Assembly (NCBI GenBank): GCA_949751835.1
Contig: CATKHK010000013.1
Coordinates: 124,001 to 188,000, forward strand
Direction of reading: 5' to 3'
Length of the DNA: 64,000 nucleotides
DNA from: Blepharisma japonicum
Taxonomy: Eukaryota; Ciliophora; Heterotrichea; Heterotrichida; Blepharismidae
Part shown: piece after piece, positions 44,271 through 54,939 of the stretch
Position numbering within the stretch: position 1 is the first letter of the stretch
How the letters are laid out: each line of letters begins with the position of its first letter
The notes under the pieces: generated by a model
What the model was told of the DNA's origin: nothing
Databases searched by the model: none
What the model saw: the letters and a program-made list of their open reading frames with translations, nothing else
Made by a program: the position numbers and the translations under genes

Positions 44271-45542
44271 ATGCAAAGCACAGATCTCTTACAAACAGAA
44301 GACGGCAAAACTTCTTCCTCTCCAGTCCTAAACACTCTCGTCCAATCTCTCACCAGCGCTCTCAAATCATCTCCCACAAAAACTCGCTCAATTGTTTCAA
44401 AAAACACTCAGCTTCTCAATAAAGAAATAAGTGACTTAAAATCCTTAATAGCAGATCTTACCAATGAAAATATGCAGCTCAATCAAAAAATTCAATTTTT
44501 AACGTCTGAAAACGCGATGATCAAAAAAATGAACGCAGAAGCAGTTTTGCATTTCCAAGAAAATACATCAACACTAATGAAAAAAATGCGTGAAGATAAA
44601 CGAAAAACCCCAAATACATATCAGATTGAAGAACAGGTGGATGATAAAATTAGATATTTGGATGATCTTAATGAAAAAGTAAAAACTAGCGTTAAAGACT
44701 TAGAAGATGCTAATCAAAAAAGATTAAAATGTCATGAAAGTGATTTATTAAGAATTTTTAACGCTAGGCTTGATAAAGCTTATCAAGAATTTGAACAAGT
44801 TAAACAGTCAAAAGATAAAGATATTGAACTCCTTTCAAAATCTGGCCCTTGAAGACAAATAGAAGAGCTTCAAGGGACGGTAGGAAGAATAGAAGATTTT
44901 AATCGGCAGTTGATTGATGAAAACAAAGAACTTAAATCAAAGATAAAAGACTTGACTTCTGACCTAGAAACAGCTAATGTTCAAATAAGAAAGTTAAAAA
45001 TCACTATAATGAAATATCAAAAAAAACATACTGAAAGTTTAGACAGCAGCCCAAATTCAATGCTAACTAAATCTCAATTAACAATCAATACAGCAAGATT
45101 AAGGTCAAACTCTTCAGTAATCACAGACCCACTAATCCAAACCATCCATTCTGAATTAAAATCTGCACAAAGTCAAGTAATTCTCCTCAAATCAGAGCTG
45201 GAAAAAATTAATTCAAGAAGAACTGAGCTCGAACAGATTCTTGAAGAATGCCTCAATGACGTTGCAAAAGATGTAGAAAATTTGCAAGCCCGAAAAGGAA
45301 AATGGCCTGTTTTGACACAGCCAGAAAGAGAGCAGCTTATAAGTATGCTAATTTCAAAATCCAGGGTGATTGAGCTGATTCGAGAAAAATCATTCCCAAA
45401 GATGAGTTTAGGACTTACCCCTCAAAAGTGAAATTCAAATCCTAAAAGTGGAAGCCAGTCAAGCAGAGACTTTTATAAAGAGGTGCTGCCAAATTTAGAT
45501 AGAAAGGTTCATGATCTAGGCTCAAAGATGATGTCAACCTAA
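44271..45542 (+). CDS. Coiled-coil protein
   Basis: Unrecognised protein of 423 aa read through TGA (Trp) at 44850-44852 and 45429-45431. Coiled coil covers residues about 45-330 (LNKEISDLKSLIADLTNENM; DLTSDLETANVQIRKLKITI). A 30-residue stretch near 350-375 looks more ordered (KGKWPVLTQPEREQLISMLI). The N-terminus is Ser/Thr-rich. Stop is TAA. It converges on the PKG gene with 67 bp between stops. It could be a centrosomal or cortical protein; no specific evidence. Confidence 0.85.
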
Positions 45543-45609
45543 ATTATTGCTATTCTTTTAAAATTATTTTATAGTTATAGAAAGATATGATTAAATGAAT
45601 TTACAATAT

Positions 45610-48372
45610 TTAAAACCCAGAATCCCAATTTCTTGGAATTGACAGTTTAAACTCTTCAAGCTCGGTATCAATCAGCTCAGGCATTGAGCTATCGCTATCC
45701 TCACTTTCCTGATCTAATATTTGATCCCAAGGCTCTCTCTGCTCTGTATCATCTTCTTCAATGTCTTCAAAGTTATCCCCCACATCAGGAGTATAAGGAG
45801 GAACAACAGTTTGGTGCATTAGCCCTTCCCAGTCAAATCCTGCAAATCATTCGTGCTTTTTCAAGTTTTCTATAGATCCTCCACTTCTATGCTCTCCTAA
45901 TTTGCTTAGCAGCTGGCTTATGAGAGACTTAGCAGAATCACTTGGACCTTCAATTTCTGCTGGATACTCTAAATTCATGTCAAGAATGGCTTCGTAAATC
46001 TTATAAGGGTCTTCTTCGTCTTCTCCAAAAGGAACTCTTCCACATAAGAATTCATATAAGCATATGCCTAAGCTCCACAAATCAGCATTTTTATTATAGC
46101 CTTTTCCTACAATAGCTTCAGGTGACATATAATGATAAGTCCCTACCAGCGTATAAGTCCTCCCTTGGACCTGTTTTGCAGTTCCAAAGTCTATTAGTTT
46201 CATAAAGCCTGAAGAATCAACCATAACATTATCAGGTTTCACGTCTCGATATATGATATCTCGTTCGTGAAGATATTGCAAAACAAGTATTAATGAGCCT
46301 ATGTAAAACTGAGAATCACTGTTACTGAGAAGCCCCACATGCCTTAATATCATGCTGAGCTCAAGACCATGGACATATTCTAATAAAAAATAAATTCGCT
46401 TGTCATCTTTATAGGTACGCACCATTTTCACTATAAACGGATGATCTATCAAAAGCAAAATATGCTTTTCCAGCAACAAGTGCTCTTGGATTGCATAAAT
46501 ATCGATTTTTCGCCTAGAAATCGCTTTAAGCGCATATAGCTGAAATGCACTAGCAGGTCTAACTAAATATACCTTTCCAAACATCCCTTTTCCCAGCAGT
46601 TTAATTACGATCAAATCTTTGAGCTCCACTCTTTCATCTTCCATTTTTATTCTTTTTAAGAGCTGTTTTCTCATATTTTCATTGACAAGCTGTATAAAAT
46701 CATTATTTTGTATAACCCACACTGTTACACCCCCATTAGCTATTGCAGACACCGTTGAAATATTATCAATCAAAAATCCTCTTTCTCCAAAATAATCATG
46801 TTTCATAACTGTCCTTATCAATTCCCCATTTTTTCTTAGGTCAACTTTTCCTCGTTTTACTATATAAACAGCATCAATAGGTGTCCCTTCTTTTATGATA
46901 ATGTCTCCTTCTCCATATTTTACACTTCTAATAATCCCAAATAACTCTTTCATTTTTGTGCTGTCTAAGGTGTTAAATAGATAGACTTTTCTTAAGACAT
47001 TGGTGGCGGCATTTTCTTTGACGACATCTTCATATCGGCCACCTATACTTACTTCGAATCGGTATTTTGTAAGTTCGCCGACTTTCATATCAGCTGAAGC
47101 AATCATGTCATCTTCATACTTCTGCTCTTCTGAATGATTTTGAGCTACATAAACGTCGCCTACAGCAGTGCCTTTATCTGCAAAAAGTTGGGTGGTCTTT
47201 GCAAATTGAAGCCTGCCAGTGATAATTATATAGAGTTTTGAGTTGCAAGAAGTCCCTGCTTGGATTACAACGTCGCCTCCTTTGTAGCTTTTTATATGAA
47301 GTTCTCGGATAATTGAATCTTTTTGGTCTTTGTTTAAGTATCCTAAAGTTTCTGATTTATTTATAGCCTCCATTATAGTATTTTTTTCTATGATATCTTG
47401 TAGTTGGTTTCCTAATGTTTTTTGAAGGGTTTCTCTTGACAAAGATACACATTTGACTGGACCTTCAATAGCGACACAAGTAGCTGATCTCGGCGCATTA
47501 GTAAGTAAGGCCATTTCTCCGAAGTAGCCCCCAGCATGAAATCTAGCGATTTCTTGTGACCCTTTTTGTACAGAAACGGTTCCTTCTTTTATAATAAATA
47601 GCTGCTGCCCACTTTCGCCTTCTGAAATTATTTTTTGACCAGATGTATACTTGCAAGCTACAAGAGAGGCTGCTAAAGAGTCTTTTTGCCGTGAGCTCAA
47701 TGGCTGTAACAAGGCAACTTTTTCGAGAAACTCCCTGTTCTGTTCATATATTTGTGTGTTCATTTCTTCAATAACTTTTCTAAAAGTCTGCCTTTCAATA
47801 CCCCAGAGTAAAGCTCTTTCTAGACATCTGACGGTAGCTGATCGTGGGTTATCGTGAAGTAAAGCAAGCTCTCCAAAGCCTTCACCTGGGTGAATTCGGT
47901 TGACTCTTTTACCATTTACAATGACTTCAAGGACGCCACTTTTAACTACATAATACGATCTTGATGGCTTTTCTTGTTCAAAAACTGTACTTCCCAGCTG
48001 GAAAATATAAAGCTGCATTGACTCTGCGACCATTTCTTTGTCTTCATCAGTTAAACTTGTAAAGATAAAATGATTATTGAGTGCTGTTATAATAAGTTTT
48101 TTATCGTCTTGGCTTTTTTGGGCTTGGGGGTCAATTTCAGCGTCCTGGGCTTCTATATAAGTCATGACTTGTCTTAAGGTCCCAGGCTTGGATTTTTTCT
48201 TTTTTTCGGCTAATTCTCGTAAAGCTGCATCTTCGTCATGAACTGCGCTTTTTTTATGGTCTGGCTTAGGAATTCTATTTAAATGAGTTCTTTCTTCGCC
48301 AGTTATATCGTTATTTTTATCCTCACCTTCAATATAGCGGTTTGGTTTAAATTTCATGCAAATCTGTCCCAT
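45610..48372 (-). CDS. cGMP-dependent protein kinase with four cyclic-nucleotide domains
   Basis: AGC-family kinase of 920 aa. The N-terminus MGQICMKF has Gly2 and Cys5, fitting N-myristoylation plus palmitoylation. Four cyclic-nucleotide-binding domains lie at about 80-190, 200-310, 320-440 and 460-575. The first two have intact phosphate-binding cassettes (FGELALLHDNPRSATV; FGEMALLTNAPRSATC). The third is degenerate and the fourth altered (FGERGFLIDNISTVSA). The kinase domain (about 585-845) has GKGMFGKV, ALKAISRRK, YRDVKPDN and LIDFGTA. The activation segment is GTYHYMSPEAI instead of GTPEYxAPE. A TGA-encoded Trp at 45847 leads into the PKG tail FAGFDWEGL, then an acidic end. Four CNB domains match ciliate and apicomplexan PKGs. 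Confidence 0.94.
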
Positions 48373-48866
48373 TACTTATTCCTAGATATATTATAATTTT
48401 GATAAGTTCGAATTCACCATAGTAAATTCGCAAAAAAAAGTAATTATTAGTATTTATCGGCCCGAATATATTTAACCTTAACATTTAGAGGTGCTAATTA
48501 TTTAATTTTTTATGTATCTCTTAAGGAAAATAATGCTTTACTCTATGAAACTAAGTAAAATAAATTATTATATTGAGGAGATAAAATTCATAAACAAAAT
48601 TTTAAGGCATAAAATGCAATATAAAAATTACTATTGACATAATTAAGTTTTATAAATTTCAAACATGTGTTGGAATACCTTAATCAATTGCCTGAAAGAA
48701 TTCTGCAGCACACCTATAAGGCAAGTAGATTAGAATTCAGTGTCACAATTCTAAAGACCCTATAAAGCAATAAAATATTATTAATCTAAAATGTGCATCC
48801 AAATATTCATAATAAAAATCTAATTTGAAATCATATTGATTTAAAATGCAAGAATTCTATTTATAA
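48373..48866. other. Intergenic, no convincing gene
   Basis: Gap of 494 bp between divergent PKG and the MAP3K-like kinase. AT-rich. A tiny Cys-rich open frame lies near 48664 but is too short to support. No RNA gene seen. Confidence 0.5.
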
Positions 48867-51659
48867 ATGTCCAAGCCTCAAATGAAGATGATTGGAGTTT
48901 ATGTAAAAATAACTTAGCAAGTAGGCGAAATAATTGGTAAAGGAGCTAGTGGAAAAGTATATAAAGGTTTAAACACAGAAAATGCCAAAATAGTGGCAAT
49001 AAAGCAAATCAGCCTCAGCAACATATCAGACGATCAACTAAATTCAATTCAGATGGAAATTCACCTGCTAAAAAAGCTCAATCATGAAAACATTGTTAAA
49101 TATATAGGTACAAAATAAGTAGATGTCATCTCAACAGACAAATATCTAAACATTATTTTAGAATACGTTGAAATTGGCTCCTTAGCAGCTATAAATAAAA
49201 AACATGGCCCATTTCACGAAAGCTTAGTCTCAATCTATATCAAACAAGTCCTTTTAGGCTTAGTTTATTTGCATTCTCAAGGCATCGTGCATAGAGACAT
49301 TAAAGGGGCAAACATCCTTGCAACAAAAGACGGGATCGTAAAACTGACCGATTTTGGAGTCGCTACCAAGCTAAGTGAAACCACAAAATCAATGAGTGTC
49401 GTCGGAACGCCTTATTGGATGGCTCCTGAAATTGCTTACCCTACTGGCCCAACGACCCCTGCCTGTGATATTTGAAGTTTAGGCTGTACCGTAATAGAAC
49501 TTGTCACAGGAAGTCCTCCTTATTACGACTTAGAGCCTATGCAAGCTTTATATCGAGTTGTCCAAGACCCAGCTCCACCTTTGCCTACAAATATCAGTGA
49601 AGAGCTTAAAGACTTTTTGACCAAATGTTTCCAAAAAGAGCCATTAATTCGTGTAGACGCCAAAGCTTTATTAAAACATTCCTGAATAACTCAAAAATCA
49701 GTTGAGCCAGAAACTGAAACCCCTGAAGAAGTAAACACAATAAGAAGTCACATAGGCAGCATCATTGAAATAGAAAAATTAGAAATAAATGACTCAACAA
49801 CTGATGAAAGATGCTCAAGTCCTTTAGGACATAGAAGAAATATAGCAAGAGGGAGCTTCCACATGCAAGACACAGAGGAGGAAGAAGACGGAATTTTAGA
49901 AATCAATGTCCAAGTCCCTGAGCCTCAAAAAATGCTAAAGCATTTACCAACTACAAGAACAGCTAGCAAGTCAACAAAAATTGAAAGCGACGACTACGGG
50001 TCATTTGATTCTTGTCTGCAGAAGCTGAGGGAGAGCAGAGCACTTAGCATTGTGTCAGAAGGGATTAGCTTTATTAGTGCGGATGATAAAGTTACTACAA
50101 AAGAGACGAGAGAGTTTAATAATTTGTTGGAAGCGTTTAATTCGAGGAGTCATAATTTGTTTACTATTGAGCTACAGCTGATTGAAATGATAAAAGTGCA
50201 CCCGAAGCTGAAGGAAAATGCAGGGGATATGATTTTGAATATTAAAGAAATATTGGAAGAGGTAGAAGAAAATAATAAAATTCAATTAGCACTCCAGCTA
50301 CTAAGCCAGATATGTGAAGGAGATGAAATACTACAGGAAAGAGTTTGTGTGATTGGACTACTTCCTTTAGCTTTAAGATACACAGGCGAAGAATATATAA
50401 AAGAAATCCGAATAGAAGCTGCTTATGTTTTAGGACAATTTTCCCACTCCTCCGCAGATGTAAAAAAGTTATTCCTTGCAAGTGGAGGTATAGAAGCGAT
50501 CCCAAAAGTAATTGATTTAGATTACAAAAATAACAGTGACTTAGTAACTCTTGGCATCCGATGTATGCTCGACCTCGCTGAATCCGAAAATGATGATTTT
50601 TTACGTATTTGAGCCAGCTATGGGGCTATTGAAAGACTTGTCATCACCCTTGATAACATAAACCAAGCCAAAGACTCTGAGATTAACCTTACGTATGTAT
50701 GCGACTTACTCCTTCTTTTTGCAAAAGTAACTTATAAATAGGGACCAAGAATTGTCCAACAGAAATTTTGCGAGGAGGATAATTTGCAATACCTTGTTAA
50801 CTGTATATATGAGATCGCAGGAGAAGCCCAAATTAAGTTGGTTAATATTATCAGACTTTTATCAAGGGAAAGGTCAATTCAGCATGTAATTTCTATATAG
50901 ATTTTGGAAAACTCAGGGATTGTGCTAGATTTAGCCTGCATTTTGAGGAGAGAGCACGAATTTGATGACGCTGTCAAAAAATACGCGTTACGAGCGTTAA
51001 ATTATTTGTTGAAATTAAGCCCAGCTAGACAAGAGCAGCTTGTTCTTGCAAATGGAGTAGAAATATTAAAAAAATTCGTAGAAAAAGGAGGGGAGAATGG
51101 AGATTTAGCCTTCCAGCTACTACTAAATATCCCAACCGCATCTATTTATTGTAGCAAAATTTTATGCTCTCGTTCAATATTATCTTTATTTATCAAAAAT
51201 GTAGCGAAATATTCTCGAGCTATAGATGGGATAGCTAATTGGGTCACATATGATCCATCAAGGTGCTCTTCAGAGCTCGTCCTCCCTGAAAACTTAAGCA
51301 TCCTTGTAAAATATTTTATTTCTTCTACCTATTTCGACCACATTTTGCAGTGTTTTATCAAGATTCTCCGGTCCTCCAAGCTCTGTGTCAGAGAATTTTC
51401 CAAGATTTCGTCAATTTTCATCAAAATAGTATCAGAAATATCTCAGAGGCCTCAGCCAGGACTTGTTAAAAACTGTTTAGATTTTTTATACCTCCTATGC
51501 TCAAAATACCAAAAACCAAGAGAGCTGCTTGACCAATACAATTTATACCCTGTCATTGTAAAAATCCTGCACCAAAGCCAAGATGAAGACCTTGTAATTG
51601 TTGAAGAAATCGCGACCATGATCCTCGAAGTTTATTCGCGCAATACCTCATTGGAGTAA
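48867..51659 (+). CDS. Cdc7/MAP3K-epsilon-type kinase with armadillo repeats
   Basis: Ser/Thr kinase of 910 aa assembled from five exons with four 15-nt introns. The kinase domain (residues about 13-275) shows [50 protein letters not shown] and [10 protein letters not shown], characteristic of the fission yeast Cdc7 / plant MAP3K-epsilon group that signals mitotic exit and cytokinesis. The remaining 630 residues are mostly helical armadillo-like repeats ([40 protein letters not shown]), as in MAP3K-epsilon. TGA is Trp in DIWSLGCTV and KHSWITQ. It is the most intron-rich gene in the window. Without intron removal it would break into four pieces. Confidence 0.92.
48903..48917 (+). other. 15-nt intron 1 of MAP3K-like kinase
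   Basis: GTAAAAATAACTTAG, phase 0, joining a 12-codon first exon to the glycine-rich loop exon. Confidence 0.93.
49108..49122 (+). other. 15-nt intron 2 of MAP3K-like kinase
   Basis: GTACAAAATAAGTAG, phase 1. Removal gives [20 protein letters not shown], matching kinase subdomains IV-V. It is the only one of the nine introns not starting GTAA. Confidence 0.9.
50727..50741 (+). other. 15-nt intron 3 of MAP3K-like kinase
   Basis: GTAACTTATAAATAG, phase 0, inside the armadillo region; joins LLFAK to GPRIV. Confidence 0.93.
50886..50900 (+). other. 15-nt intron 4 of MAP3K-like kinase
   Basis: GTAATTTCTATATAG, phase 0; joins SIQH to ILENSG. Confidence 0.92.
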
Positions 51660-51720
51660 TTTTTGTATATGTAAACTGTTCTAAAAATATTTTTAATTAA
51701 ATTCTATTTTTTAAATATTT

Positions 51721-53808
51721 TTATATTATTGGGTCAGAATCAATACTTGAGCCTTCTTGGCTATCTTCAGGCTCATCTTTACTGGGATTTAAGGTGAACC
51801 TGTTTTTTTCTTTAAGTCTGGCTTGGTAGTCATCTTCTTTATTTGTAAAATCTACAGGAGGAGGGGTTGGCAATTTTTGTTCTTCAGTTTCGTTATATTC
51901 ATAGCCGCTATCAAAAATATGCCCACTTTCTTCGATGTCTTCTGAAGGCTCATGCTCTATATAGGGAGCTTGAGGGCGGCTATTTGTAGATGGTAATGGA
52001 TTTTGCTGGTTTTTTACTTCGTAAGCCATTTGGTATCTGGGAGGAGTCATTTGTTCAGGAGTTTTTTGGCGTTGATTATATGGAGGAGGAGATTGATGCT
52101 CAGGAGTACGTTGTCTGGCTGGAGGTGGGGAATGGCTGGATTTGGTCTCTTCTTCACGCCTAGAACTGACTTCTGGGATCTCGTCTTGGCGGTTCGGAGA
52201 AGTCCTGGGGGAATAGTGGCTATATGAAGGAAGAGTAGCTCTGGTTGGGATTTTTATAGACGAAAAAGGGTCAGAAAACCTCATCATAGGAGCTGGTCTG
52301 AGGAGTTCTGTTGCTGTCCGTCCTAGCTCGACAGTTTCTCTTGAAAGCGCTTCAAAGGCTTGTTTTCTTTCTGCTAAATATTCATCGCCTGGATCAAGTT
52401 CATTTAAATACTCATTCCCCAAGCTTCTTACATTATTTACCTCCTTCGTCAATTTTTTTACTATTTCTTGCTGGTAATTTTCATATTTCTTAACTGTTTC
52501 TCTCTGCTCCAAAAACAAATTTTTATAAGTCTCACAGTCAGCTCTTGCTGATTTTAATTCTTCTTCTTTTAATACCAACAAATCCATATTTCTTCTGCCA
52601 GTCTCATTCATAATTCTCAGTTCTTCTCTAGTTTGAGCCAGCTCTTTTTCAAATTTTTTCCTTTCTTCTTTGAATAATGTTTTAAGCCTTAAAGCTTCTG
52701 ATAAATCATTTTCTAGTTTTATGCATTTTTCTTCATTATTTTTAGACCTGCTGGTGTCCATATCTAGGCTTCTTCTCATCGCTTCTATCTCCATTCTTTC
52801 ATTGATAAGCCTTCTTCTTTCTTCTTCATGCTCTCGCTCATATTCTCGTTTATAGTGGAAGAAGTCTTCTTCAGCTTTATTTATCATGGTGGTCCTTAAT
52901 GTTTCCATTTCTTTAAGTTTGGCTTCACTTTCGTTCTTCTTGTGCTCCCAAGATTGTTTTTGGAGTCTTGCACTTTCTAGCTCAAGCTCGACTGAGCGTT
53001 TTAAGTCGTTTTCTTTTTGTTTTAGAGCTTCCATATCTTTTAGCAGCTGCTGCCGCTGGGAGTATTCTTTAGCTTCAATTTCTTTTTCCCTTATCATAAG
53101 TCGTTCTCTGGCTTCTCTTTCGCGTTCTTTTAAGCCTTCTAGCTGTTGTCTCCAGTAGTCTTCTTGCTCAGTTCTGATTTTTTGAAGCTGCTGCCTGTAT
53201 TTATTGGCTTCTTCTATTCTTAAAGCACTGATTTCGATTTCTCTAACCCTAGCAATTTCTTGGGCAAGGTCATTTCTCATGCGGGTGTCGCATTCTCTTT
53301 GATACCTCAACATTCTTTCTTCAAGTGTCTGAGGGTCATCTGAAACTTTGGTTTTTTGGATGTATTCTATATCTAACTTCCTCAATCTTTCTTCCAAATT
53401 GCTTACAGCAGCATCATCTTCTGTCTGTGCTGCACTTTCAAACATATGAGGTCTCGTCACTGATTTTTTAAACTGTTCAATAATATATTCAAGAAATGAC
53501 CCGGCATCAGGAAGAGGCACACCAAGAGCCTGAGCGATTTCAGCTTGTGAAAGCATCCTGTCTGAGTTTCCACATTCTGGGACAAAAACTGACGTGGTGT
53601 ATTGGAACCCTTGACTTTTTAAGAAGTCGAGAAAAAGGCTTGATAATATGCGTGTATTCAAATCATCAGGCTTCACTTGGTGCTGACCTTTTATCTTTGT
53701 GAGAAGCTTGGCTCGCATAATGGCTTTAAGGTCGTTGTCCATACCTTGCTGCTTGAAAAGCTGGAAAAGGTCAGCTTTGTATGAAGACAGATTTTCTTTT
53801 TGGTTCAT
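51721..53808 (-). CDS. OFD1: OFD1-like LisH and coiled-coil protein
   Basis: Probable basal-body/centriole protein of 695 aa. The N-terminal 110 residues match the OFD1 layout: a short helix (LFQLFKQQGMDNDLKAIMRA), then a LisH motif (LNTRILSSLFLDFLKSQGFQ) and YTTSVFVPECG, like the SLSVFFPESG segment of human OFD1. From about 135 to 480 is a long charged coiled coil with many Arg and Glu. The C-terminal 200 residues are Pro/Ser-rich and disordered (SHSPPPARQRTPEHQSPPPY). No TGA codon or intron. It diverges from the OTU gene with only 42 bp between starts. FOP/FOR20-type LisH proteins are alternatives, but they are much shorter. Confidence 0.75.
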   Translation of the reverse strand: MNQKENLSSYKADLFQLFKQQGMDNDLKAIMRAKLLTKIKGQHQVKPDDLNTRILSSLFLDFLKSQGFQYTTSVFVPECGNSDRMLSQAEIAQALGVPLPDAGSFLEYIIEQFKKSVTRPHMFESAAQTEDDAAVSNLEERLRKLDIEYIQKTKVSDDPQTLEERMLRYQRECDTRMRNDLAQEIARVREIEISALRIEEANKYRQQLQKIRTEQEDYWRQQLEGLKEREREARERLMIREKEIEAKEYSQRQQLLKDMEALKQKENDLKRSVELELESARLQKQSWEHKKNESEAKLKEMETLRTTMINKAEEDFFHYKREYEREHEEERRRLINERMEIEAMRRSLDMDTSRSKNNEEKCIKLENDLSEALRLKTLFKEERKKFEKELAQTREELRIMNETGRRNMDLLVLKEEELKSARADCETYKNLFLEQRETVKKYENYQQEIVKKLTKEVNNVRSLGNEYLNELDPGDEYLAERKQAFEALSRETVELGRTATELLRPAPMMRFSDPFSSIKIPTRATLPSYSHYSPRTSPNRQDEIPEVSSRREEETKSSHSPPPARQRTPEHQSPPPYNQRQKTPEQMTPPRYQMAYEVKNQQNPLPSTNSRPQAPYIEHEPSEDIEESGHIFDSGYEYNETEEQKLPTPPPVDFTNKEDDYQARLKEKNRFTLNPSKDEPEDSQEGSSIDSDPII

Positions 53809-53850
53809 TTTAAATGTAATTATGAACTCTTATAAGTGAAATAGGATATA

Positions 53851-54846
53851 ATGGGCAAAAAGAATAAAGGGAAGAAAAGCAATCCTAATAAAAAGCAAAG
53901 AGAAAAAAAGAAAGGGAGAAGAAATCTTGACCAAATTGCTTGGAAAACTGAGTTTTTTAAGCTGTCACAGCAGCTTAGGCCGTTCAATCTACATATCAGA
54001 GAAATTACAGGAGATGGGAATTGCTTGTTCAGAGCAATAAGCGATCAACTGACTGGAGAAGAGAGTGCTCATGAAATTTATCGAAATTTGGCTGTGGAAT
54101 TTATGATTGAGAATCGTCCTGACTTTGAGCCTTTTATAGAAGATGATAAAAAATTTGATGACTATATTGCAAATATGAGACAAATTTCTGTTTGGGGTGG
54201 AAATTTAGAAATTCAAGCATTATCACTAGCTCTTATAGTGAATATAAAAATCCACATGCTTGGACAGCCGATTTGGGAAGTCCGAAATCATGATGATTCT
54301 GTGAAAACTATTCATTTGTCATATCATGACGGAGACCATTATAATAGCGTCAGACTTATAGGTGATGACACTCATGAGCCTGCTAGATCAATACCAGACG
54401 TATTAAGAACAGTCAAAAGCCTTGAACAAGCTACAGACGAAACGTGAAATGATGCAGTTGAGTATGCATCCTTGATTTTATATGAAGAAAATAAAAATTT
54501 AATCAAAAGAGTCCTCATCGAGAGATTTCATGAAGCACCCAGCATTGATGCTATTAATGAATTTCATGGAAGCTTAATCAATGATGTGGCTCAAGCTAAA
54601 AAGTTTGGATTCACCAGAGAAGAAACAAAAGAAGAGGTAAAAGAGCCCGAGCCTCCAAAGGTACAAGAAAAAAAATCAAAAAAAACTATGGCTTTAGGGA
54701 TGAAGCCAGCTAAGTTGCCCTCAAATAACGAAAAATGCTGATGTGGGTCAAATAAAAAATACAAAGTCTGTTGCAAAGCAACAGACAGCTTTAGAGAGTC
54801 CGAGCCAGAAAAAATCATAGAAAAGCTCGAAACCTTACAAATATAA
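53851..54846 (+). CDS. OTUD3-like deubiquitinase with SEC-C zinc motif
   Basis: Cysteine protease that removes ubiquitin, 331 aa. The OTU domain (about 45-170) has EITGDGNCLFRAISDQLTG with Asp55 and nucleophile Cys58, ISVWGGNLEIQALS, and His163 in LSYHDGDHYNSV. This arrangement is typical of OTUD3. A helical region follows, including a UBA-like stretch (INEFHGSLINDVAQAKKFGF). At the end is a SEC-C zinc motif (C296, C298, C307, C308) that includes a TGA-encoded Trp; under the standard code it would be lost. A basic Lys-rich tract forms the N-terminus. OTU plus SEC-C is known in plant and fungal OTUD3-like proteins. Confidence 0.9.
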
Positions 54847-54939
54847 TCATATATATTTCTTTCTATCCCCTAAACCGCTATTTTTTATATAAATTCTGGT
54901 TAATTTCATATAAATTCATGGCCCGCCTAATATTAAGAA

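Noticed and set aside
48400-48420. GTTCGAATTC as a tRNA T-loop
   Set aside because: No acceptor stem, anticodon arm or D arm can be formed around it.
48664-48780. Tiny Cys-rich frame (MCWNTLINCLKEF) with a possible 16-nt intron
   Set aside because: Only about 20-30 codons, the intron would break the 15-nt rule, and no homology is recognised.
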